Source: Paramacrobiotus metropolitanus
Taxonomy: Eukaryota; Tardigrada; Eutardigrada; Parachela; Macrobiotidae
DNA length: 64,000 bases
Reading direction: 5' to 3'
Assembly: GCF_019649055.1 (NCBI RefSeq)
Contig: NW_026570394.1
Location: 124,001 to 188,000 of the forward strand
Of the stretch, positions 25,301-38,600 are shown piece after piece. The notes below the pieces were generated by a model. The model saw only the letters and a program-made list of their open reading frames with translations. It did no database searches and was not told the DNA's origin. Position numbers and translations under genes: made by a program. Numbering within the stretch: position 1 is the stretch's first letter; each line of letters opens with the position of its first letter.

Positions 25301-26659
25301 CAAAAAAAATTTCAACGAAAAAAGTTATGGAAAACTTGCATTTTCACCGGCATTTTTGGATCTCAATAACTACGTGGTGAAACTGCTCCAAAGTCTGCTT
25401 TTAAAAGTTATTCGATGCGCTGAGCACGAATTTCAAGTCGGGTTGCAAAAAAAATTTCACCGAAAAAGTTATGGAAAACTTGACTTTTCACCGGCATTTT
25501 GGATCTCAATAACTACGTGGTGAAACTGCTCCAAAGTCTGCTTTTAAGGGTTATTCGATGCGCTGAGCACGAATCTGAAATCGGTTTGCAAAAAAAATTT
25601 CACCAGAAAAAGTTACTGTCAGACGTGTCACATTTTCGCCATGTTGTCAGAACTCAATAACTACGTGGTGAAACTGCTCCAAAGTCTGCTTTTAAGGGTT
25701 ATTCGATGCGCTGAGCACGAATTTTAAGTCGGTTTGCAAAAAAAATTTCAACGAAAAAAGTTATGGAAAACTTGACATTTCACCGGCATTTTTGGATCTC
25801 AATAACTACGTGGTGAAACTGCTCCAAAGTCTGCTTTTAAGGGTTATTCGATGCGCTGAGCACGAATTTCAAGTCGGTTTGCAAAAAAATTTCACCGAAA
25901 AAAGTTATGGAAAACTTGACTTTTCACCGGCATTTTTGGATCTCAATAACTACGTGGTGAAACTGCTCCAAAGTCTGCTTTTAAGGGTTATTCGATGCGC
26001 TGAGCACGAATCTGAGAGTCGGTTTGCAAAAAAATTTCACCGAAAAAGTTACTGTCAGACGTGTCACATTTTCGCCATGTTGTGAACTCAATAACTACGT
26101 GGTGAAACTGCTCCAAAGTCTGCTTTTAAGGGTTATTCGATGCGCTGAGCACGAATTTCAAGTCGGTTTGCAAAAAAAATTTCACCAGAAAAAGTTATGG
26201 AAAACTTGCATTTTCACCGGCATTTTGGATCTCAATAACTACGTGGTGAAACTGCTCCAAAGTCTGCTTTTAAGGGTTATTCGATGCGCTGAGCACGAAT
26301 TTCAAGTCGGTTGCAAAAAAAATTTCACCGAAAAAAGTTATGGAAAACTTGACTTTTCACCGGCATTTTGGATCTCAATAACTACGTGGTGAAACTGCTC
26401 CAAAGTCTGCTTTAAGGGTTATTCGATGCGCTGAGCACGAATCTGAAATCGGTTTGCAAAAAAAATTTCACCGAAAAAAGTTACTGTCAGACGTGTCATT
26501 TTCGCCATGTTGGGATCTCAATAACTACGTGGTGAAACTGCTCCAAAGTCTGCTTTTAAGGGTTATTCGATGCGCTGAGCACGAATTTTAAGTCGGTTTG
26601 CAAAAAAAATTTCACCGAAAAAGTTATGGAAAACTTGACTTTTCACCGGCATTTTGGAT
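19379..26659 (+). repeat. Satellite array block 2, mostly alternating A/B dimers
   Basis: About 50 monomers, largely alternating A (about 146 bp) and B (about 143-144 bp), giving a dimer near 290 bp. B monomers read GACTTTTCACC or GCATTTTCACC and end GGATCTC; the GACTATTCACC/TTAGATCTC form of block 1 is not seen here. B monomers frequently carry GAATTTTAAGTCGG, and some have TTTCAACGAAAAA in place of TTTCACCG. AAACTGGCTCC variants (an added G) recur at about 21,325, 22,045, 23,057 and 25,089. There are no other genes or elements in this block. Confidence 0.94.
20587..20721 (+). repeat. Aberrant satellite monomer with scrambled downstream half
   Basis: The first 60 bp are normal satellite through GATGCGCTGAGC. 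Instead of CACGAATCTG, the A-tract and the A tail it then reads AATCGGAAAAAAGAAAAAAC, AATAGAAAATCATTAAACTG and TCACGTGTCACGACGTGCAT before rejoining normal sequence at GTTGTGAAACTC. Fragments of the A tail (GTCACGTGTCAC, CATGTTGTG) are recognisable in corrupted form. It could be a locally decayed monomer or low-quality consensus. Confidence 0.75.
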
Positions 26660-29600
26660 CTCAATAACTACGTGGTGAAACAGCTCCAAAGTCTGCTTTT
26701 AAGGGTTATTCGATGCGCTGAGCACGAATCTGAAATCGGTTTGCAAAAAAATTTCACCAGAAAAAGTTACTGTCAGACGTGTCACATTTTCGCCATGTTG
26801 TGAGAACTCAATAACTACGTGGTGAAACTGCTCCAAAGTCTGCTTTTAAGGGTTATTCGATGCGCTGAGCACGAATTTTAAGTCGGTTTGCAAAAAAAAT
26901 TTCACCGAAAAAAGTTATGGAAAACTTGACTTTTCACCGGCATTTTGGATCTCAATAACTACGTGGTGAAACAGCTCCAAAGTCTGCTTTTAAGGGTTAT
27001 TCGATGCGCTGAGCACGAATCTGAAATCGGTTTGCAAAAAAATTTCACCAGAAAAAGTTACTGTCAGACGTGTCACATTTTCGCCATGTTGTCAGAACTC
27101 AATAACTACGTGGTGAAACTGCTCCAAAGTCTGCTTTTAAGGGTTATTCGATGCGCTGAGCACGAATTTTAAGTCGGTTTGCAAAAAAAATTTCACCGAA
27201 AAAGTTATGGAAAACTTGCATTTTCACCGGCATTTTGGATCTCAATAACTACGTGGTGAAACTGCTCCAAAGTCTGCTTTAAGAGGGTTATTCGATGCGC
27301 TGAGCACGAATTTCAAGTCGGTTTGCAAAAAAATTTCACCGAAAAAGTTATGGAAAACTTGCATTTTCACCGGCATTTTGGATCTCAATAACTACGTGGT
27401 GAAACTGCTCCAAAGTCTGCTTTTAAGGGTTATTCGATGCGCTGAGCACGAATCTGAAATCAGTTTGCAAAAAAATTTCACCAGAAAAAGTTACTGTCAG
27501 ACGTGTCACATTTTCGCCATGTTTTGTCAGATCTCAATAACTACGTGGTGAAACTGCTCCAAAGTCTGCTTTTAAGGGTTATTCGATGCGCTGAGCACGA
27601 ATCTTTAAGTCGGTTTGCAAAAAAAATTTCACCGAAAAAGTTATGGAAAACTTGCATTTTCACCGGCATTTTGGATCTCAATAACTACGTGGTGAAACTG
27701 CTCCAAAGTCTGCTTTTAAGGGTTATTCGATGCGCTGAGCACGAATTTCAAGTCGGTTTGCAAAAAAATTTCACCAGAAAAAGTTATGGAAAACTTGACT
27801 TTCACCGGCATTTTGGATCTCAATAACTACGTGGTGAAACTGCTCAAAGTCTGCTTTTAAGGGTTATTCGATGCGCTGAGCACGAATCTGAAGTCGGTTT
27901 GCAAAAAGAATTTCACCGAAAAAGTTACTGTCAGACGTGTCACATTTTCGCCATGTTGTGAGAACTCAATAACTACGTGGTGAAACTGCTCCAAAGTCTG
28001 CTTTTAAGGGTTATTCGATGCGCTGAGCACGAATTTCAAGTCGGTTTGCAAAAAAAATTTCACCGAAAAAGTTATGGAAAACTTGCATTTTCACCGGCAT
28101 TTTGGATCTCAATAACTACGTGGTGAAACTGCTCCAAAGTCTGCTTTTAAGGGTTATTCGATGCGCTGAGCACGAATTTCAAGTCGGTTTGCAAAAAAAT
28201 TTCACCGAAAAAGTTATGGAAAACTTGACTTTTCACCGGCATTTTTGGATCTCAATAACTACGTGGTGAAACTGCTCCAAAGTCTGCTTTTAAGGGTTAT
28301 TCGATGCGCTGAGCACGAATCTGAAAGTCGGTTGCAAAAAAAATTTCACCAGAAAAAGTTACTGTCAGACGTGTCACATTTTCGCCATGTGCAGATCTCA
28401 ATAACTACGTGGTGAAACTGCTCAAAGTCTGCTTTTAAGGGTTATTCGATGCGCTGAGCACGAATTTTAAGTCGGTTTGCAAAAAAATTTTCAACGAAAA
28501 AAGTTATGGAAAACTTGACTTTTCACCGGCATTTTGGATCTCAATAACTACGTGGTGAAACTGCTCAAAGTCTGCTTTTAAGGGTTATTCGATGCGCTGA
28601 GCACGAATCCTGAGATCGGTTGCAAAAAAATTTCACCAGAAAAGTTACTGTCAGACGTGTCATTTTCGCCATGTTGTGAGAACTCAATAACTACGTGGTG
28701 AAACTGCTCCAAAGTCTGCTTTTAAGGGTTATTCGATGCGCTGAGCACGAATTTTAAGTCGGTTTGCAAAAAAAATTTCACCGAAAAAAGTTATGGAAAA
28801 CTTGACTTTTCACCGGCATTTTGGATCTCAATAACTACGTGGTGAAACTGCTCAAAGTCTGCTTTTAAGGGTTATTCGATGCGCTGAGCACGAATCTGAA
28901 ATCGGTTTGCAAAAAAATTTCACCAGAAAAAGTTACTGTCAGACGTGTCACATTTTCGCCATGTTGTCAGAACTCAATAACTACGTGGTGAAACTGCTCC
29001 AAAGTCTGCTTTTAAGGGTTATTCGATGCGCTGAGCACGAATTTTAAGTCGGTTTGCAAAAAAAATTTCACCGAAAAGTTATGGAAAACTTGCATTTTCA
29101 CCGGCATTTTGGATCTCAATAACTACGTGGTGAAACAGCTCCAAAGTCTGCTTTTAAGAGTTATTCGATGCGCTGAGCACGAATCTGAAGTCGGTTGCAA
29201 AAAATTTCACCAGAAAAAGTTACTGTCAGACGTGTCATTTTCGCCATGTTGTCAGAACTCAATAACTACGTGGTGAAACTGCTCCAAAGTCTGCTTTTAA
29301 GGGTTATTCGATGCGCTGAGCACGAATTTTAAGTCAGTTTGCAAAAAAATTTCACCGAAAAAGTTATGGAAAACTTGCATTTTCACCGGCATTTTGGATC
29401 TCAATAACTACGTGGTGAAACTGCTCAAAGTCTGCTTTTAAAGGGTTATTCGATGCGCTGAGCACGAATTTGAAGTCAGTTTGCAAAAAAAATTTCACCG
29501 AAAAAAGTTGCTGTCAGACGTGTCACATTTTCGCCATGTTTTGAGATCTCAATAACTACGTGGTGAAACTGCTCCAAAGTCTGCTTTTAAGGGTTATTCG

Positions 29601-32600
29601 ATGCGCTGAGCACGAATTTCAAGTCGGTTGCAAGAAAAAAAATTTCACCGAAAAAAGTTATGTCAGACGTGTCACATTTTCGGCATTTTGGAGATCTCAA
29701 TAACTACGTGGTGAAACTGGCTCCAAAAGTCTGCTTTTAAGGGTTATTCGATGCGCTGAGCACGAATCTGAAATCGGTTTGCAAAAAAAATTTCACCAGA
29801 AAAGTTACTGTCAGACGTGTCACATTTTCGCCATGTTGTCAGAACTCAATAACTACGTGGTGAAACTGCTCCAAAGTCTGCTTTTAAGGGTTATTCGATG
29901 CGCTGAGCACGAATCGTTTAAGTCGGTTTGCAAAAAAAATTTCACCGAAAAAAGTTATGGAAAACTTGCATTTTCACCGGCATTTTGGATCTCAATAACT
30001 ACGTGGTGAAACTGCTCCAAAGTCTGCTTTTAAGGGGTTATTCGATGCGCTGAGCACGAATTTTAAGTGGTTGCAAAAAAATTTCACCGAAAAAAGTTAT
30101 GGAAAACTTGCATTTTCACCGGCATTTTGGATCTCAATAACTACGTGGTGAAACTAGCTCCAAAAGTCTGCTTTTAAGGGTTATTCGATGCGCTGAGCAC
30201 GAATCTGAAATCGGTTTGCAAAAAAATTTCACCAGAAAAAGTTACTGTCAGACGTGTCACATTTTCGCCATGTTGTCAGAACTCAATAACTACGTGGTGA
30301 AACTGCTCCAAAGTCTGCTTTTAAGGGTTATTCGATGCGCTGAGCACGAATTTTAAGTCGGTTTGCAAAAAAATTTCACCGAAAAAAGTTATGGAAAACT
30401 TGCATTTTCACCGGCATTTTGGATCTCAATAACTACGTGGTGAAACTGCTCCAAAGTCTGCTTTTAAAGTTATTCGATGCGCTGAGCACGAATCTGAAAT
30501 CGGTTTGCAAAAAAATTTCACCGAAAAAGTTACTGTCAGACGTGTCACATTTTCGCCATGTTGTGAGAACTCAATAACTACGTGGTGAAACTGCTCCAAA
30601 GTCTGCTTTTAAGGGTTATTCGATGCGCTGAGCACGAATTTTAAATCGGTTTGCAAAAAAATTTCACCGAAAAAAGTTATGGAAAACTTGACTTTTCACC
30701 GGCATTTTGGATCTCAATAACTACGTGGTGAAACTGCTCAAAAGTCTGCTTTTAAGGGTTATTCGATGCGCTGAGCACGAATCTGAAGTCGGTTTGCAAA
30801 AAAATTTCACCAGAAAAAGTTACTGTCAGACGTGTCACATTTTCGCCATGTTGTGAGAACTCAATAACTACGTGGTGAAACTGCTCCAAAGTCTGCTTTT
30901 AAGGGTTATTCGATGCGCTGAGCACGAATTTTAAGTCGGTTTGCAAAAAAATTTCACCAGAAAAAGTTATGGAAAACTTGACTTTTCACCGGCATTTTGG
31001 ATCTCAATAACTACGTGGTGAAACTGCTCCAAAGTCTGCTTTTAAAAGTTATTCGATGCGCTGAGCACGAATCTGAAATCGGTTTGCAAAAAGAATTTTC
31101 ACCAGAAAAAAGTTACTGTCAGACGTGTCACATTTTCGCCATGTTGTGAGAACTCAATAACTACGTGGTGAAACAGCTCCAAAGTCTGCTTTTAAGGGTT
31201 ATTCGATGCGCTGAGCACGAATCTGAAATCGGTTTGCAAAAAAATTTCACCAGAAAAAGTTACTGTCAGACGTGTCACATTTTCGCCATGTTGTCAGAAC
31301 TCAATAACTACGTGGTGAAACTGCTCCAAAGTCTGCTTTTAAGGGTTATTCGATGCGCTGAGCACGAATTTTAAGTCGGTTTGCAAAAAAATTTCACCGA
31401 AAAAGTTATGGAAAACTTGACTTTTCACCGGCATTTTGGATCTCAATAACTACGTGGTGAAACTGGCTCCAAAGTCTGCTTTTAAGGGTTATTCGATGCG
31501 CTGAGCACGAATCTGAAGTCCGGTTGCAAAAAAAATTTACCGAAAAAGTTACTGTCAGACGTGTCACATTTTCGCCATGTTTGAGATCTCAATAACTACG
31601 TGGTGAAACTGCTCCAAAGTCTGCTTTTAAGGGTTATTCGATGCGCTGAGCACGAATTTTAAGTCGGTTTGCAAAAAAATTTCACCGAAAAAGTTATGGA
31701 AAACTTGCATTTCACCGGCATTTTGGATCTCAATAACTACGTGGTGAAACTGCTCCAAAGTCTGCTTTTTAAGGGTTATTCGATGCGCTGAGCACGAATC
31801 TGAAATCGGTTTGCAAAAAAAATTTCACCAGAAAAGTTACTGTCAGACGTGTCACATTTTCGCCATGTTGAGATCTCAATAACTACGTGGTGAAACTGCT
31901 CCAAAGTCTGCTTTTAAGGGTTATTCGATGCGCTGAGCACGAATCGTTTAAATCGGTTGCAAAAAAATTTCACCAGAAAAAGTTATGGAAAACTTGACTT
32001 TTCACCGGCATTTTGGATCTCAATAACTACGTGGTGAAACTGCTCCAAAGTCTGCTTTTAAGGGTTATTCGATGCGCTGAGCACGAATCTGAAATCGGTT
32101 TGCAAAAAAATTTCACCAGAAAAGTTACTGTCAGACGTGTCACATTTTCGCCATGTTGTCAGAACTCAATAACTACGTGGTGAAACTGCTCCAAAGTCTG
32201 CTTTTAAAGGTTATTCGATGCGCTGAGCACGAATCTGAAATCGGTTTGCAAAAAAATTTCACCAGAAAAGTTACTGTCAGACGTGTCACATTTTCGCCAT
32301 GTTGTCAGAACTCAATAACTACGTGGTGAAACTGGCTCCAAAGTCTGCTTTTAAGGGTTATTCGATGCGCTGAGCACGAATTTTAAGTCGGTTTGCAAAA
32401 AAATTTCACCGAAAAAAGTTATGGAAAACTTGACTTTTCACCGGCATTTTGGATCTCAATAACTACGTGGTGAAACTGCTCAAAGTCTGCTTTTAAGGGT
32501 TATTCGATGCGCTGAGCACGAATCTGAAATCGGTTTGCAAAAAAATTTCACCAGAAAAGTTACTGTCAGACGTGTCACATTTTCGCCATGTTGTCAGAAC

Positions 32601-35600
32601 TCAATAACTACGTGGTGAAACTGCTCCAAAGTCTGCTTTTAAGGGTTATTCGATGCGCTGAGCACGAATTTTAAGTCGGTTTGCAAAAAAAATTTCACCG
32701 AAAAAGTTATGGAAAACTTGCATTTTCACCGGCATTTTGGATCTCAATAACTACGTGGTGAAACTGCTCCAAAGTCTGCTTTAAGGGTTATTCGATGCGC
32801 TGAGCACGAATCTGAAATCGGTTTGCAAAAAAAATTTCACCAGAAAAGTTACTGTCAGACGTGTCACATTTTCGCCATGGTGTCAGAACTCAATAACTAC
32901 GTGGTGAAACAGCTCCAAAGTCTGCTTTTAAGAGTTATTCGATGCGCTGAGCACGAATCTGAAATTGGTTCGCAAAAAAATTTCACCAGAAAAAGTTACT
33001 GTCAGACGTGTCACATTTTCGCCATGGTGTCAGAACTCAATAACTACGTGGTGAAACTGCTCCAAAGTCTGCTTTTAAGGGTTATTCGATGCGCTGAGCA
33101 CGAATCTGAAATTGGTTTGCAAAAAAAATTTCACCAGAAAAAAGTTACTGTCAGACGTGTCACATTTTCGCCATGGTGTCAGAACTCAATAACTACGTGG
33201 TGAAACTGCTCCAAAGTCTGCTTTTAAGGGTTATTCGATGCGCTGAGCACGAATTTTAAGTCGGTTTGCAAAAAAATTTCAACGAAAAAGTTATGGAAAA
33301 CTTGACTTTTCACCGGCATTTTGGATCTCAATAACTACGTGGTGAAACAGCTCCTAAAGTCTGCTTTTAAGGGTTATTCGATGCGCTGAGCACGAATCTG
33401 AAATCGGTTTGCAAAAAAATTTCACCAGAAAAGTTACTGTCAGACGTGTCACATTTTCGCCATGTTGTGAGAACTCAATAACTACGTGGTGAAACTGCTC
33501 CAAAGTCTGCTTTTAAGGGTTATTCGATGCGCTGAGCACGAATTTTAAGTCGGTTTGCAAAAAATTTCACCAGAAAAAGTTATGGAAAACTTGACTTTTC
33601 ACCGGCATTTTGGATCTCAATAACTACGTGGTGAAACAGCTCCAAAGTCTGCTTTTAAGGGTTATTCGATGCGCTGAGCACGAATCTGAAATTGGTTTGC
33701 AAAAAAAATTTCACCAGAAAAAGTTACTGTCAGACGTGTCACATTTTCGCCATGTTGTCAGAACTCAATAACTACGTGGTGAAACAGCTCCAAAGTCTGC
33801 TTTTAAAGGTTATTCCGATGCGCTGAGCACGAATCTGAAATCGGTTTGCAAAAAAAATTTCACCAGAAAAAGTTACTGTCAGACGTGTCACATTTTCGCC
33901 ATGTTGTCAGAACTCAATAACTACGTGGTAAAACTGCTCCAAAGTCTGCTTTTAAGGGTTATTCGATGCGCTGAGCACGAATTTTAAGTCGGTTTGCAAA
34001 AAAATTTCAACGAAAAAAGTTATGGAAAACTTGACTTTTCACCGGCATTTTGGATCTCAATAACTACGTGGTGAAACAGCTCAAAGTCTGCTTTTAAGGG
34101 TTATTCGATGCGCTGAGCACGAATCTGAAATCGGTTTGCAAAAAAATTTCACCAGAAAAAGTTACTGTCAGACGTGTCACATTTTCGCCATGTTGTGAGA
34201 ACTCAATAACTACGTGGTGAAACTGCTCCAAAGTCTGCTTTTAAGGGTTATTCGATGCGCTGAGCACGAATTTTAAGTCGGTTTGCAAAAAAATTTCACC
34301 GAAAAAAGTTATGGAAAACTTGACTTTTCACCGGCATTTTGGATCTCAATAACTACGTGGTGAAACTGCTCCAAAAGTCTGCTTTTAAGAGTTATTCGAT
34401 GCGCTGAGCACGAATCTGAAATCGGTTTGCAAAAAAAATTTCACCAGAAGAAGTTACTGTCAGACGTGTCACATTTTCGCCATGTTGTCAGAACTCAATA
34501 ACTACGTGGTGAAACTGCTCCAAAGTCTGCTCTTAAGGGTTATTCGATGCGCTGAGCACGAATTTTAAGTCGGCTTGCAAAAAAAATATCACCGAAAAAA
34601 GTTATGGAAAACTTGCATTTTCACCGGCATTTCTGGATCTCAATAACTACGTGGTGAAACTGCTCCAAAGTCTGCTTTTAAATGTTATTCGATGCGCTGA
34701 GCACGAATTTCAAGTCGGTTGCAAAAAAAATATCACCGAAAAAAGTTATGGAAAACTTGCATTTTCACCGGCATTTCTGGATCTCAATAACTACGTGGTG
34801 AAACAGCTCCAAAGTCTGCTTTTAAAGGTTATTCGATGCGCTGAGCACGAATCTGAAATCGGTTTGCAAAAAAAATTTCACCAGAAAAAGTTACTGTCAG
34901 ACGTGTCACATTTTCGCCATGTTGTCAGAACTCAATAACTACGTGGTGAAACTGCTCCAAAGTCTGCTTTTAAGGGTTATTCGATGCGCTGAGCACGAAT
35001 TTTAAGTCAGTTTGCAAAAAAAATTTCACCGAAAAAAGTTATGGAAAACTTGACTTTTCACCGGCATTTTGGATCTCAATAACTACGTGGTGAAACAGCT
35101 CCAAAGTCTGCTTTTAAGGGTTATTCGATGCGCTGAGCACGAATCTGAAATCGGTTTGCAAAAAAATTTCACCAGAAAAGTTACTGTCAGACGTGTCACA
35201 TTTTCGCCATGTTGTGAGAACTCAATAACTACGTGGTGAAACTGCTCCAAAGTCTGCTTTTAAGGGTTATTCGATGCGCTGAGCACGAATTTTAAGTCGG
35301 GTTGCAAAAAAAATTCACCGAAAAAAGTTATGGAAAACTTGACTTTTCACCGGCATTTTGGATCTCAATAACTACGTGGTGAAACAGCTCAAAGTCTGCT
35401 TTTAAGAGTTATTCGATGCGCTGAGCACGAATCTGAAATTGGTTGCAAAAAAAATTTCACCAGAAAAGTTACTGTCAGACGTGTCACATTTTCGCCATGT
35501 TGTCAGAACTCAATAACGACGTGTTGAAACTGCTCCAAAGTCTGCTTTTAAGGGTTATTCGATGCGCTGAGCACGAATTTTAAGTCGGTTTGCAAAAAAA

Positions 35601-38600
35601 ATTTCACCGAAAAAGTTATGGAAAACTTGCATTTTCACCGGCATTTTGGATCTCAATAACTACGTGGTGAAACTGCTCCAAAGTCTGCTTTTAAAGTTAT
35701 TCGATGCGCTGAGCACGAATTTTAAGTCGGGTTGCAAAAAAAATTTCACCGAAAAAGTTATGGAAAACTTGCATTTTCACCGGCATTTTGGATCTCAATA
35801 ACTACGTGGTGAAACAGCTCCAAAGATCTGCTTTTAAGGGTTATTCGATGCGCTGAGCACGAATCTGAAATCGGTTTGCAAAAAAATTTCACCAGAAAAG
35901 TTACTGTCAGACGTGTCACATTTTCGCCATGTTGTGAGAACTCAATAACTACGTGGTGAAACTGCTCCAAAGTCTGCTTTTTGAAGGTTATTCGATGCGC
36001 TGAGCACGAATCTGAAATCGGTTTGCAAAAAAATTTCACCAGAAAAGTTACTGTCAGACGTGTCACATTTTCGCCATGTTGTCAGAACTCAATAACTACG
36101 TGGTGAAACTGCTCCAAAGTCTGCTTTTAAGGGTTATTCGATGCGCTGAGCACGAATTTTAAGTCGGTTTGCAAAAAAAATTTCACCGAAAAAAGTTATG
36201 GAAAACTTGACTTTTCACCGGCATTTTTGGATCTCAATAACTACGTGGTGAAACAGCTCCAAAGTCTGCTTTTAAGAGTTATTCGATGCGCTGAGCACGA
36301 ATCTGAAATCGGTTTGCAAAAAAATTTCACCAGAAAAGTTACTGTCAGACGTGTCACATTTTCGCCATGTTGTCAGAACTCAATAACTACGTGGTGAAAC
36401 TGCTCCAAAGTCTGCTTTTAAGGGTTATTCGATGCGCTGAGCACGAATTTTAAGTCGGTTTGCAAAAAAAATTTCACCGAAAAAAGTTATGGAAAACTTG
36501 ACTTTTCACCGGCATTTTGGATCTCAATAACTACGTGGTGAAACAGCTCCAAAGTCTGCTTTTAAGAGTTATTCGATGCGCTGAGCACGAATCTGAAATC
36601 CGGTTCGCAAAAAAAATTTCACCAGAAAAGTTACTGTCAGACGTGTCACATTTTCGCCATGGTGTCAGAACTCAATAACTACGTGGTGAAACTGCTCCAA
36701 AGTCTGCTTTTAAGGGTTATTCGATGCGCTGAGCACGAATTTTAAGTCGGTTTGCAAAAAAATTTCACCAGAAAAACGTTATGGAAAACTTGACTTTTCA
36801 CCGGCATTTTGGATCTCAATAACTACGTGGTGAAACAGCTCCAAAGTCTGCTTTTAAGGTTATTCGATGCGCTGAGCACGAATCTGAAATTGGTTCGCAA
36901 AAAAAATTTCACCAGAAAAAGTTACTGTCAGACGTGTCACATTTTCGCCATGGTGTCAGAACTCAATAACGACGTGTTGAAACTGCTCCAAAGTCTCCTT
37001 TTAAGGGTTATTCGATGCGCTGAGGTCGAATTTTAAGTCGGTTTGCAAAAAAAATTTCAACGAAAAAGTTATGGAAAACTTGCATTTTCACCGGCATTTT
37101 GGATCTCAATAACTACGTGGTGAAACTGCTCAAAGTCTGCTTTTAAAGTTATTCGATGCGCTGAGCACGAATTTTAAGTCGGGTTGCAAAAAAATTTCAC
37201 CGAAAAGTTATGGAAAACTTGCATTTTCACCGGCATTTTGGATCTCAATAACTACGTGGTGAAACAGCTCCAAAGTCTGCTTTTAAGGGTTATTCGATGC
37301 GCTGAGCACGAATCTGAAATCGGTTTGCAAAAAAATTTCACCAGAAAAGTTACTGTCAGACGTGTCACATTTTCGCCATGTTGTGAGAGCTCAATAACTA
37401 CGTGGTGAAACTGCTCCAAAGTCTGCTTTTGAAGGTTATTCGATGCGCTGAGCACGAATCTGAAATCGGTTTGCAAAAAAAATTTCACCAGAAAAAGTTA
37501 CTGTCAGACGTGTCACATTTTCGCCATGGTGTCAGAACTCAATAACTACGTGGTGAAACTGCTCCAAAGTCTGCTTTTAAGGGTTATTCGATGCGCTGAG
37601 CACGAATTTTAAGTCAGTTTTCAAAAAAAAATTTCACCGAAAAAAGTTATGGAAAACTTGACTTTTCACCGGCATTTTTGGTTCTCAATAACTACGTGGT
37701 GAAACAGCTCCAAAGTCTGCTTTTAAGAGTTATTCGATGCGCTGAGCACGAATCTGAAATAGGTTCGCAAAAAAATTTCACCAGAAAAGTTACTGTCAGA
37801 CGTGTCACATTTTCGCCATGTTGTAGAACTCAATAACTACGTGGTGAAACTGCTCCAAAGTCTGCTTTTAAGGGTTATTCGATGCGCTGAGCACGAATTT
37901 TAAGTCGGTTTGCAAAAAAAATTTCACCGAAAAAGTTATGGAAAACTTGACTTTTCACCGGCATTTTGGATCTCAATAACTACGTGGTGAAACAGCTCCA
38001 AAGTCTGCTTTTAAGAGTTATTCGATGCGCTGAGCACGAATCTGAAATTCGTTCACACAAAAAAATTTCACCAGAAAAGTTACTGTCAGACGTGTCACAT
38101 TTTCGCCATGGTGTCAGAACTCAATAACTACGTGGTGAAACTGCTCCAAAGTCTGCTCTTAAGGGGTTATTCGATGCGCTGAGCACGAATTTTAAGTCGG
38201 TTTGCAAAAAAATTTTAACGAAAAAACGTTATGGAAAACTTGCATTTTCACCCGGCATTTTTGGATCCAATAACTACGTGGTGAAACAGCTTCCAAAGTC
38301 TGCTTTAAGAGTTATTCGATGCGCTGAGCACGAATCTGAAATCGGTTTGCAAAAAAATTTCACCAGAAAAGTTACTGTCAGACGTGTCACATTTTCGCCA
38401 TGTTGTGAGAACTCAATAACGACGTGTTGAAACTGCTCCAAAGTCTCCTTTTAAGGGTTATTCGATGCGCTGAGTCCACGAATTTTAAGTCGGTTTGCAA
38501 AAAAAATTTCACCGAAAAAGTTATGGAAAACTTGCATTTTCACCGGCATTTTGGATCTCAATAACTACGTGGTGAAACTGCTCCAAAGTCTGCTTTTAAA

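Noticed and set aside
30141-30180. AAACTAGCTCC and AAACTGGCTCC variants as a separate monomer subtype
   Set aside because: They differ by a single inserted or altered base, appear sporadically in several contexts, and are not linked to other diagnostic changes. They may be sequence error.
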